Part shown: positions 54,145 through 61,738 of the stretch, piece by piece
Position numbering within the stretch: position 1 is the stretch's first letter
Layout: each line of letters begins with the position of its first letter
Origin: Anaerovorax odorimutans DSM 5092
Lineage (GTDB): Bacteria; Bacillota; Clostridia; Peptostreptococcales; Anaerovoracaceae
DNA: 64,000 nucleotides
Assembly (NCBI RefSeq): GCF_000426305.1
Contig: NZ_KE384519.1
Location: 131,344-195,343, forward strand
Direction: 5' to 3'
Position numbers and translations under genes: made by a program
Notes under the pieces: model-generated
Seen by the model: only the letters and a program-made list of their open reading frames with translations
What the model was told of the DNA's origin: nothing
Databases searched by the model: none

Positions 54145-55728
54145 ATGTCCAAGGTAGCGATATATTGCAGACTATCTGATGAAGATGAATATAAAAAATC
54201 ACCTGAAGATTACAGTGAAAGTATACAAAATCAGAAAAATATGTTAACGATATATGCTATGGAGAAAAATTGGGATATTTATAAAATTTATTGTGATGAT
54301 GATTTTTCGGGAGCTGATGCAAAAAGACCGGAATATAATAAGTTGATTAAAGATGCTGAAGATAGAAAATTCGATATTGTTTTATGTAAAACACAATCAA
54401 GATTCACCAGAGATTTAGAACAGTTAGAAAAGTATGTCCATACTCAATTTGTTGAATGGGGAATTCGTTTTATAAGTGTTATAGATAACGCTGATACAGA
54501 AATAAAAGGTAATAAAAAATCAAGACAAATAAACGGTCTTATTAATGAATGGTATCTTGAAGACTTATCTGATAATGTAAAAGCTGTTTTATTATCAAAG
54601 AAAAAACAAGGCAAATTTATAGGAGCTTTTCCACCATATGGTTATTTAAAGGATCCAAATGACAAAAATCATTTGATAATAGATAAAGATACTGCTCCAA
54701 TTATAACAAGAATTTTTAATCTATATATAAAAGGCTATAGTTTGAGGAAAATTGCTTTGATTTTAAATAATGATATGATTCCTTGTCCTGTAAAGTATAA
54801 GCAAGAAATATTGGGATTAGCTTACAAAGTTGACAGTAATAGAACAGCAGGCAGACAAATATGGAAAGATAGTTCAATACATATGATTTTAAATAATCGT
54901 ATGTATATTGGAGATATGGTACAAAATAAATCGGTAAAATTAAGCTATAAAAAAAATATTGTAAAAAGAATAAAAAAAGAAGATTGGATTATTGTTGAAA
55001 ATACACATGAACCAATTATCGACAAAGAAACTTTTTATAAAGTTTCAGAACTGGCAAGCAAAAAATTAAGACCCGATAGAAATGGGAATATTTCAAAATT
55101 TGCAGGTAAGTTAAAATGTTCATCATGTAATTCTAATCTTGTAAAATACAGTGTAAGAAATAGGAATTATTATAGATGTGGGCTAGCCCAAAGCAATAAA
55201 AATATATGTAATGGTAATGGTATCTCAGAAAAGATGTTAGAAAATTGTATAAAAGAAGAGCTTAAAAGTAATATAAAAAAATATGTCAAAATAGAAGAAA
55301 TTTTTAAGATAATTAAAGTGGAAAGAGCAAGTGAAAATGAAGGAAAAGAATTAGAACAAAGCATAAAAACTTTAAAAAAAGAAATTAAAAATAAAGATAA
55401 TTTAATTACAAATCTATATAAAGATAAATGTAATAAAATTATCTCTGAAAAACAATTTATTATTTTAAATAAAATTTTTATTGATGAAAGAGAAGAGTTA
55501 ATAAAATCTGTTAATGTACAAGAAATAAAACTAATAAAAATGAGGAAATCTAAAGAAAAGATACAAGTTGAATTGAATGAAGATAAAGAAAAGATAAAAT
55601 TTATAAATTCTTTTTTAAATTTTAAAGAATTTACTAGAGAAGTAATAGTTGAAGTCATCGATTATATTGTTATTGAAAATCTTAAAGGAAAGAACAATAA
55701 AAAAATTGAAATACATTGGAATTTTTAA
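54145..55728 (+). CDS. Large serine recombinase (island integrase/excisionase)
   Basis: A 527-residue large serine recombinase. The N-terminal catalytic domain has VAIYCRLSDEDE (nucleophile Ser), FDIVLCKTQSRFTRD and the arginine-rich active site, followed by the recombinase domain (GAFPPYGYLKDPND..., MILNNRMYIGDMVQNK), a zinc ribbon (CSSCNSNLVKY...YRCG...C) and a C-terminal coiled coil. Such enzymes join attP and attB and need a directionality factor to excise. The symmetric, short-core ends of the island fit this enzyme. I favour the ATG at 54145 after AAAGGAAG; an in-frame ATG at 54079 would add 22 basic residues and has no clear site. It lies 4.5 kb inside the right end. Confidence 0.92.
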   Translation: MSKVAIYCRLSDEDEYKKSPEDYSESIQNQKNMLTIYAMEKNWDIYKIYCDDDFSGADAKRPEYNKLIKDAEDRKFDIVLCKTQSRFTRDLEQLEKYVHTQFVEWGIRFISVIDNADTEIKGNKKSRQINGLINEWYLEDLSDNVKAVLLSKKKQGKFIGAFPPYGYLKDPNDKNHLIIDKDTAPIITRIFNLYIKGYSLRKIALILNNDMIPCPVKYKQEILGLAYKVDSNRTAGRQIWKDSSIHMILNNRMYIGDMVQNKSVKLSYKKNIVKRIKKEDWIIVENTHEPIIDKETFYKVSELASKKLRPDRNGNISKFAGKLKCSSCNSNLVKYSVRNRNYYRCGLAQSNKNICNGNGISEKMLENCIKEELKSNIKKYVKIEEIFKIIKVERASENEGKELEQSIKTLKKEIKNKDNLITNLYKDKCNKIISEKQFIILNKIFIDEREELIKSVNVQEIKLIKMRKSKEKIQVELNEDKEKIKFINSFLNFKEFTREVIVEVIDYIVIENLKGKNNKKIEIHWNF

Positions 55729-56087
55729 ATCAACAATAAGTAAACAATCAAGTTAAATGGCTTATTGGTCCAAATTAAAAGATTTCTATTTACATATGTT
55801 GACCGTTATTCCTGAAAGACAACGGTCAACATATTAGCGTGATTTTTTGAAATATACTTAAATAATACCTTAGAATATAGTACTATTTGAGTACAGACAA
55901 AGCCTTGGACTAGTAGTTCCCGAGTCCGAGAAAATATCCGTACACCCCAGTCTGTAAGTTAGATAAATACCCTCGAGTCTGTAAGAAATTTTGTGTAAAC
56001 TAGGTAAATATTCTCTTGGATTAATCTTATCAGTTATTTATTTTATTAATAAACCCCTTTGAAAACATAAGTTGATAAGATACACCG
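55729..56087. other. Gap after the recombinase gene, with hairpin and possible IS relics
   Basis: A 359-base non-coding gap. It contains the perfect hairpin at 55794-55834 and, further on, two copies of AGTCTGTAAG (near 55950 and 55975). The second copy continues AAATTTTGTGTAAAC, which resembles the ends of IS256-type insertion sequences. No transposase frame survives. Confidence 0.4.
55794..55834. terminator. Perfect 14-bp hairpin after the recombinase gene
   Basis: ATATGTTGACCGTT pairs with AACGGTCAACATAT across a 13-base loop, with GATTTTTT a few bases later. Probable terminator of the recombinase gene. Confidence 0.7.
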
Positions 56088-56555
56088 TTATTCTTTGACT
56101 TCAGTTGTTATGTCTTTCGCTTTCTCTCTAGATGCTTCAACAACTTTTTCAAGTTCTTCGACTGATAACTTTTCCAATTCTTTTATATTATTCAACATTT
56201 CATCCCAATCCACGTTATTGCTAGCTTCAATTTCTGCATCTACCTTAGCAATCTCTTCCTCTCCGCTGCATGATACAGAAATCATATCTGTAGGAGTCGT
56301 CCAATATTCTAATAGTAATGCTTTTTTCTTTTCGTTCTTAATGCTTAAAATGTAATCCGTAACCATTGACTCATCTTTTACACCTTTTGAGTCAGTTTCT
56401 TTTACTGAATCCTTTTTTTCCCTTTCCATGTTGTTAGATGCTTTTAGTGATTCTGTATCTTTAGGAGCTTCTGTCTCAGTAAAATATTTCAGAGTAAAAA
56501 GACCTCCCAATGCAACAATGCATAATAATAATAATGCAACCAGTGATTTTTTCAT
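56088..56555 (-). CDS. Secreted or membrane-anchored protein with EYWTTPT domain
   Basis: A 155-residue exported protein: MKKSLVALLLLCIVALGGLF forms a membrane or signal segment, then a charged linker and a helical domain. Two blocks are shared with the 273-residue protein downstream of it on the map: DYILSIKN...LLLEYWTTPT and NIKELEKLSVEELEKVV. The domain has no family I recognise. The ATG at 56555 has no ribosome site of its own but overlaps the stop of a 12-codon leader with a strong site, so it should be translated by coupling. It belongs to the BlaI/M56 module by position and kinship; a bacteriocin, immunity or sensor role are all possible. Confidence 0.7.
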   Translation of the reverse strand: MKKSLVALLLLCIVALGGLFTLKYFTETEAPKDTESLKASNNMEREKKDSVKETDSKGVKDESMVTDYILSIKNEKKKALLLEYWTTPTDMISVSCSGEEEIAKVDAEIEASNNVDWDEMLNNIKELEKLSVEELEKVVEASREKAKDITTEVKE

Positions 56556-56590
56556 TTTTTCTTGTATGGTGTATTTATTATAAAATACAT
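56552..56590 (-). CDS. 12-residue leader peptide coupled to the EYWTTPT protein
   Basis: The strong site AAAGGAGAG is followed by an ATG at 56590 that opens MYFIINTPYKKK. Its TGA overlaps the ATG of the next gene (ATGA). Three terminal Lys codons (AAG AAA AAA) end the frame. Ribosomes that finish this peptide can restart on the main gene. Confidence 0.5.
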   Translation of the reverse strand: MYFIINTPYKKK

Positions 56591-56911
56591 CAATACTCTC
56601 CTTTCCTTTCAATTTTGTTGTAATCAATAGTGACATCGTGGACTTTAAATTTCTTAATAGCTTTGATTATTTAAAGATGTGTATTGCCACAGTTTATCTA
56701 AATCACTTATAGAGTTAGTCTTTGAATTTTTATATCGTACAAGTTTATGACGATAAAACTGTAGAACATACACAGTGATTAATAACAAAGGAGATAATTT
56801 TATGATTTATATCGGTATTGATATTGCCAAAAGATTAAGCCCTTAAACTATAATAAATAATCCAAGGGCTGTTAATTACCATATTACTATTACATACAAT
56901 ATGATTATTTT
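56556..56911. other. Gap between the two EYWTTPT genes
   Basis: Apart from the leader peptide at 56552-56590 this 356-base stretch holds an IS110 transposase remnant (56802-56846) and a hairpin AGCCCTT/AAGGGCT (about 56839-56870) that may end transcription of the 273-residue protein gene. Confidence 0.5.
56802..56846 (+). pseudogene. N-terminal stub of an IS110-family transposase
   Basis: An AAAGGAG site leads to MIYIGIDIAKRLSP and a stop. The first ten residues match the usual start of IS110-type DEDD transposases (M-x-Y-x-G-I-D-I/V-A-K). The remainder of the gene is absent, so this is a deletion relic. Confidence 0.55.
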
Positions 56912-57733
56912 CTACCAATAATGAGTAGTATAACTCTTATCTGTAGAGCAATATCCTTTACCGTAGAAAGTTCCCCAGTTAGTTATTCTCCATTCTGGTG
57001 TACCTTGATCATCTGTTGAAACAGAAAAACTGGCTTTCTTATTTACAGTAGCATAAGTTTTATCAGAGCTCACGTTAGGATTGCTTTTATCTTTTCCCCA
57101 ATATCGATAATATGAAGAATAATTTACAGTTGTTGTAGGCGCAATATAAGTGATTTTTCCACTCGATACTTGCCAATTAATTGTTGTGTAATGTTCAAAT
57201 GCAAGAGCTCCTTGTGGATTATTTATTCTTAGTCCCCACTTTTCTCGGGGCATTGAGGCTCTTGTCTGAGATATAGATTTTGTATCTAATGTAAAAGGTT
57301 TAATATTTTTTAGATCTTCTTTTACTTTTTCACTCTTAATCCTAACATCCCTTACAATAGCAGTTAATTCGTCAGTAGACATTTGTGCCATATCTTTTAT
57401 ATTTTCCATAATAGAATTCATATTAGGTTCTTCATTAACCATGGATCTTGACATTGTATTATTAGATTGTGAATCTTCTGAGACAATATATGTAGGAGTT
57501 GTCCAGTACTCAATTAATAAATCCCTTATTTCTTTGTCTTCAATACTTTGAATATAATTTACAATATCGGCATCATCCGTGTTTTGATTAATAACAAATA
57601 CTTCTTCTTTAATAATAATGTCATCTTTAGCAATATTACCATCTGTTGCTGCAAATGCTGTAGCTGTTGTTGTTAATGTTAATGCTGTTATACAAAGTAA
57701 GCTAATGCATTTACTGATAAATTTTCCTTTCAT
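56912..57733 (-). CDS. Secreted protein: EYWTTPT domain plus aromatic-rich C-terminal domain
   Basis: A 273-residue exported protein. Signal peptide MKGKFISKCISLLCITAL...AFA, then the same domain as the 155-residue protein (NYIQSIED...LLIEYWTTPT and NIKDMAQMSTDELTAIV). A new domain follows from about residue 160, rich in Trp/Tyr and Gly (KWGLRINNPQGALAFEHYT, YYRYWGKD, YGKGYCSTDKSYTTHYW). The tail loosely recalls lactococcin-972-type bacteriocins in pattern, but I would not assign it. The ATG at 57733 follows GGAGG by 6 bases. A 27-bp palindrome about 180 bases upstream is the likely operator for the BlaI-like repressor encoded divergently. Confidence 0.7.
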   Translation of the reverse strand: MKGKFISKCISLLCITALTLTTTATAFAATDGNIAKDDIIIKEEVFVINQNTDDADIVNYIQSIEDKEIRDLLIEYWTTPTYIVSEDSQSNNTMSRSMVNEEPNMNSIMENIKDMAQMSTDELTAIVRDVRIKSEKVKEDLKNIKPFTLDTKSISQTRASMPREKWGLRINNPQGALAFEHYTTINWQVSSGKITYIAPTTTVNYSSYYRYWGKDKSNPNVSSDKTYATVNKKASFSVSTDDQGTPEWRITNWGTFYGKGYCSTDKSYTTHYW

Positions 57734-58288
57734 AACCAACCTCCATAAATTTTTTTTAGTTAATTCTATTTGATATAGTAATAAGTTTAGAGCATTTCCT
57801 AACTATTATTAGATTAAGATATGCTATTTTTTTATGCAAACATAAAACCACCTCCTTTAATTTTTATTAATTAAAAAATAAGAGAAAATATTTTTATATT
57901 AAGTTATGTTATACAGTTATGTATAACATAACTGTATTATATTGCTTATAATTATTTATGTCAATATACATAAATATAATTTTTCACATAGATTTTATAA
58001 TATCTAATATGACACAAAATAGTAATTAATATTAGATCATGAAGTACCGTCTTTAATGTGCTTTCAAAGATAGATATAAAAAAGGATAGAATTTAAATCT
58101 TCTATGATACGATACAAAATTAAATTGTTAATTGAAATTTAAGATTAATTATTAAAAAACAAAAATAATTTGTGATAGAATAATATTTCATTTCATTAAT
58201 TGACATAATATAAAATATATTTTATAATTACATTATATTATGATATTAAACATTACTTTATATTTTAGATATGAAAGGAGATAAATTT
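57734..58288. other. Divergent control region of the BlaI/M56 module
   Basis: A 555-base, very AT-rich gap. It contains the palindrome at 57911-57937 and a CCTCCTTT stretch near 57852, which on the minus strand reads AAAGGAGG without a following gene. No ORF or RNA gene is supported in the rest. Confidence 0.5.
57911..57937. promoter_or_regulatory. 27-bp palindrome, candidate BlaI-type operator
   Basis: ATACAGTTATGT, spacer ATA, ACATAACTGTAT: a perfect dyad with TACA/TGTA outer ends as favoured by BlaI/MecI/CopY repressors. A second overlapping dyad, GTTATGTTATAC/GTATAACATAAC (57903-57932), shares its bases. Confidence 0.65.
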
Positions 58289-58696
58289 GTGAAAACAGAA
58301 TCTTTTTCATTAACGAAAAACGAAAAAGAAATTATGAATCTTCTTTGGATTCAAAATAGACCTTTATCCCGATCTGAGATTATTCAATTTTCTAAAGAAC
58401 GTACTTGGAAAGCAAGTTCAATTCATATTTTGTTAAATCAGCTGTTAAAAAAGGGTGCAATTAAAGTAGATGGATTTATAAAGACTGGTAAAAATTATGG
58501 GCGTACTTTTGCCGCAGCAATTACACAAGAAGAATATCAGATAATACAATTCAAAGAAAATTTTAGAACTTTTAGTACCAAACCTTCGGCATTCGTAAAT
58601 TTTGTATCTACACTTGTTCAAGATGAAGAAATTGATGACGAAACATTAGATCGGTTGGAGGCTATTTTACAAGCAAAAAGGAGTAATAATAAATGA
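58289..58696 (+). CDS. BlaI/MecI-family transcriptional repressor
   Basis: A 135-residue winged-helix repressor: SLTKNEKEIMNLLWIQNRPLSRSEII, then a recognition helix region (WKASSIHILLNQLLKKGAI) as in BlaI/MecI/CopY. These repressors dissociate when cut by a partner M56 protease. I start it at GTG 58289, 8 bases after AAAGGAG; the ATG at 58271 lies ahead of that site. It overlaps the M56 gene by 4 bases, the classical blaI-blaR1 arrangement, but no beta-lactamase or PBP gene is nearby. Confidence 0.88.
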   Translation: MKTESFSLTKNEKEIMNLLWIQNRPLSRSEIIQFSKERTWKASSIHILLNQLLKKGAIKVDGFIKTGKNYGRTFAAAITQEEYQIIQFKENFRTFSTKPSAFVNFVSTLVQDEEIDDETLDRLEAILQAKRSNNK

Positions 58697-59847
58697 GTTC
58701 CTCAATATTTTCTTTTATCATGTCAATTTTTTGGCTTAATATATTTATTTGTATTAGTACTTTTATGAAGCGTAATACTGGATTTATTATTAATTTCAGT
58801 ATTATGCCTTTATTGCTGTTAATGGCTTTATGCTTTTTTCGCTTATTTTGCTTTTTTGAGATTCCACTTACAGTTGTAATAAATTCTGAATCTATATTTC
58901 CAAGTATAATAAGTCGTATAACTACTCCTATATTCTCAATTTTAAATAATGATATTTCTATTATAAAGATTATTGTTTCTATTTGGATAATAGGAAGTTT
59001 TTACTGTATTAAGAATTATATCTTAAATTCAATTCGGCTTAATAAGTCAACCCAAGCTATACAAGAAACACAAAATCCTCAAATTCTTTCTACTATGAAT
59101 AAGATCCTTGCTGATAGTGGTGAAAATTTTAATGTAAAACTTATACAGTCTAATACAATTAAAATCCCTATGGTTACAGGCTTTTTTAACCCGACGATTT
59201 ATCTACCTGATATTATTTTTACTGATACTGAATTAAAAAATATCTTATTACATGAATGGACTCATTTTTTACATAAAGATGCTTTTATTAAACTATTTAT
59301 GAATTTGATTGTGACAATATTTTGGTGGAACCCTTTTGTACATATTTTAAGAGCTAATTTAAATCATATATTGGAAATCCGGTGCGACTTAAGAGTTACT
59401 GCTGGAATGAATGAGAAAGAACGAATCAAGTATTTAAAAAGCATTAAAAAAATTATTGAATATAAACTATCCTTTAAAGATAATATTAGTTATAGCAAAG
59501 TAGCCACCGCTTCTGTTTTAGTAAGTACAAACAGTATGAAAAAAATTGAGCAAAGATTTCTGTTGGTATTGAATAGTCATCAAAGAAAAAAATACAGCAT
59601 TATTACTTTTTTCATATATATTTTATTAATATTATCATTTCTGTTCTCCTATATGTTTGTAGTACAACCAATATATAACTCTACATCTAGAGCAGGTTAT
59701 GAAGAATCTTTTTCTATTACACCACAAACATCATATTTAAAAATCAATAAAGATGGCACTTACGCTTTATATGTAGAAAATAAATACAAGGGTGATATAA
59801 ATCAAATAAAGGGACAGCCTTTATCATCGCTTCCAATAAAAGATTAA
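58693..59847 (+). CDS. M56-family membrane metalloprotease (BlaR1-like, no penicillin sensor)
   Basis: A 384-residue BlaR1/MecR1-type protein. Three to four membrane helices flank a cytosolic zinc protease with NILLHEWTHFLHKD (HExxH near residue 187) and a downstream acidic ligand in LEIRCDLRV (near 228). A last membrane helix (about 300-325) is followed by only about 60 extracytoplasmic residues (YNSTSRAGYEESFSIT...). BlaR1 and MecR1 instead carry a class-D beta-lactamase-like sensor of about 250 residues, so this protease must sense something else. It presumably inactivates the co-encoded repressor. The small secreted peptide gene follows by 24 bases. Confidence 0.87.
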   Translation: MSSSIFSFIMSIFWLNIFICISTFMKRNTGFIINFSIMPLLLLMALCFFRLFCFFEIPLTVVINSESIFPSIISRITTPIFSILNNDISIIKIIVSIWIIGSFYCIKNYILNSIRLNKSTQAIQETQNPQILSTMNKILADSGENFNVKLIQSNTIKIPMVTGFFNPTIYLPDIIFTDTELKNILLHEWTHFLHKDAFIKLFMNLIVTIFWWNPFVHILRANLNHILEIRCDLRVTAGMNEKERIKYLKSIKKIIEYKLSFKDNISYSKVATASVLVSTNSMKKIEQRFLLVLNSHQRKKYSIITFFIYILLILSFLFSYMFVVQPIYNSTSRAGYEESFSITPQTSYLKINKDGTYALYVENKYKGDINQIKGQPLSSLPIKD

Positions 59848-59871
59848 CATTTTTAGAAAAGAGGTAAATTT

Positions 59872-60123
59872 ATGATATCTAAGAAAATTTTTGCTTGCAT
59901 AGCAGTTGGTGTGCTCTTTTTATCCATGAACAGTATTTTCCATGAAGAACAATTTGTATATGCAGCTTCAACACAAATAATTAACAATGCTGAAGATTCT
60001 AGTATTGTTAGACCTTGTTCTGAATTGACGGAATGGAAATACCGCATTGTAGATGGGAAATTGCAAAAACGCCTATGGTCACTTACATATGGTAAATGGC
60101 TTACTAAATGGCAATGGGTATAA
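59872..60123 (+). CDS. Small secreted Trp/Tyr-rich peptide
   Basis: An 83-residue precursor. A signal peptide (MISKKIFACIAVGVLFLSMN...YAAS, cut near residue 33) leaves about 50 residues ending WKYRIVDGKLQKRLWSLTYGKWLTKWQWV, rich in Trp, Lys and Arg. I recall small proteins with such W-K-Y-R/G-K-L-x-x-R-L-W repeats in Clostridia but know of no function. It is the third gene of the BlaI/M56 operon, with an AGAGGT site. It could be the signal sensed by the M56 protein or an antimicrobial. It is the last gene before attR. Confidence 0.7.
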   Translation: MISKKIFACIAVGVLFLSMNSIFHEEQFVYAASTQIINNAEDSSIVRPCSELTEWKYRIVDGKLQKRLWSLTYGKWLTKWQWV

Positions 60124-60221
60124 TACCTTAAATTGCTAATAGATCCTTATAACAGCTTTGCTTAATTTTATCAAATTGCAAACTGGTTAAAGAATTTCAT
60201 AAGGTAGAATAAAAACTTATT

Positions 60222-60252
60222 AAAGGACATAGGCTAGTATGTCCTTTTGTTG
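60222..60252 (+). terminator. Terminator at the right end of the island
   Basis: AAAGGACATA pairs with TATGTCCTTT across GGCTAG, followed by TGTTGTG. It closes the BlaI/M56 operon just before the junction. Confidence 0.8.
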
Positions 60253-60258
60253 TGTTAT

Positions 60259-60274
60259 TCATATATGAGGATGG
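60259..60274. other. Right junction (attR) of the mobile island
   Basis: TCATATATGAG (60259-60269) runs into GAGGATGG (60267-60274), after which the oxidoreductase reading frame resumes (TCC GGC TGT). The 11-base arm is the reverse complement of the one at the left junction. Confidence 0.85.
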
Positions 60275-61570
60275 TCCGGCTGTGCAGCTGCCATGGCAGC
60301 GAAAAAAGCGGGTGCAGAGGTTACATTAGTAGAAAGAACAGATTTACTTTTAGGACTTGGAAATGTAGGCGGAATAATGAGGAACAATGGTAGATTTACT
60401 GCTGCTGAAGAAAATATAGCACTTGGCGCAAGTGAGCTGTTTGGAATTACGGATAAATTATCAAGGCATGTAAATGTTGACTTTCCGGGTCATAAACATG
60501 CCAGTCTTTATGATGTTATAAAAATAGAGCCAGAGGTAAAAAGATTACTTATAGAATCCGGAATAGAAGTTAAAACTATTGCAAGAGCCATTGATGTTGA
60601 AACTGAAACAGTGAATAAAAAGGGAATTGTAGATAGTCTTGGAACTTCACTCCCTGCTAAGTTTTTGAGAAGTATAACACTAGCTGATGGGACAATAATC
60701 GAAGGAGATGTTTTTGTAGAATGTACAGGTTCTACAGGGCCAATGGGTAATTGTTTAGCATACGGAAACGGATGCTGTATGTGCATTTTGAGATGTCCAT
60801 CTTTTGGGCCTCGCGTCAGTATTACTCAAAAGGCTGGAAAACATGATATTATGGGGCAGAGAAAAGATGGCGCTTTTGGTGCTTTCAGCGGGTCTGGGAA
60901 ATTAGAAAAATCTTCCCTTTCAGAAGAAATACAAAGAGAATTAAACGAAAAAGGCGTTGCAGTAATAAATCTTAAAAAAGAAGAAGTAGTCAAAGAAAAA
61001 TTAGATTTAAAAGTTTGTCAGCAATATGCTTTACATGAATATGCTGAAAATATAATCCTGTTGGATACAGGATATGCAAAGATTATGACACCGTTTTTCC
61101 CGCTTGATAAGCTTAGAAAAGTTCCCGGCTTTGAAAATGCCAGATATGTAGACCCATATGCTGGCGGTAAAGGTAATTCTATACGTTACTTATCTGTGGC
61201 AGAACGTGATAATAATATGCGAGTAATAGGAATTGAAAATATGCTTTGCGGAGGAGAAAAATCAGGTTTATTTGTAGGGCATACTGAAGCTATCAGCACA
61301 GGAACTTTAGCAGGATATAATGCGGTGAGATACTTAAAAGGTATGAAACCATTAGAACTACCGCCTCAAATCGCCATAGGAGATTTAATATCATATGCAA
61401 ATGAAAAACTTAATACTAAAGATGGTCTGATGACAAGATTTACCTTTGCCGGAGCTGAGTATTTTGAGAGAATGAAAGATAAAGGATTATATACCATTGA
61501 TCCAGAAGTAGTAAAAAAGAGAATTAAAAAATATGATTTGGCCAATATTTATAGGGAAAAGCTTATTTGA
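60269..61570 (+). pseudogene. 3' part of the interrupted FAD-dependent oxidoreductase
   Basis: From GGA-TGG at 60269 the frame runs GWSGCAAAMAAKKAGAEVTL... to a stop at 61570. An ATG at 60293 could yield 425 residues, but that product would lack the Rossmann GxGxxG and have no ribosome site. Features seen are VTLVERTDLLLGLGNVGG, FVECTGSTGPMGNC, a cysteine cluster NGCCMCILRC, and the C-terminal GGEKSGLFVGHTEAISTG, which resembles the GidA/TrmFO-like flavoprotein group. Rejoined with the fragment at 35,254 it makes a 442-residue protein. Reaction unknown. It is intact apart from the insertion, which suggests recent or reversible interruption. Confidence 0.85.
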
Positions 61571-61592
61571 TTTAAACATATAGATTAGTTGT

Positions 61593-61640
61593 GGATTATA
61601 TTACAGCCAGCATAATTCAATGATAGCTGTAATATAATCC
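61593..61640 (+). terminator. Hairpin after the oxidoreductase gene
   Basis: A 14-15 bp perfect stem (GGATTATATTACAGC with its complement at 61626-61640) around an 18-base loop, with a modest T-rich tail. Confidence 0.75.
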
Positions 61641-61738
61641 GACTTTCATTTTATCTTAAATTATGATAAAATCTTTATACAAAACAGGAAGGAAAAATAT
61701 GCTTTGAAAGTTAATTTTATAAGCATAAGAAGTGAAAC

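Larger units (their letters stand above)
35279..60274. mobile_element. Approx. 25.0-kb serine-recombinase genomic island
   Basis: Bounded by an 8-bp direct repeat GAGGATGG (35279 and 60267, 24,988 bases apart) and inserted in an FAD-dependent oxidoreductase gene. It encodes a large serine recombinase (54,145-55,728), an XRE switch, a TnpW remnant, an IS110 remnant and cargo genes. Rejoined ends make a symmetric attP-like site. I see no relaxase, coupling protein or type IV secretion genes, so it is at most mobilised by other elements or only excises and reinserts. Its middle third is much richer in GC than both the ends and the host backbone, pointing to layered acquisition. Confidence 0.85.

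Noticed and set aside
58693..59847. Beta-lactam resistance regulator BlaR1
   Set aside because: The extracytoplasmic penicillin-binding domain is absent and no beta-lactamase or PBP gene is adjacent, so resistance sensing is not supported.
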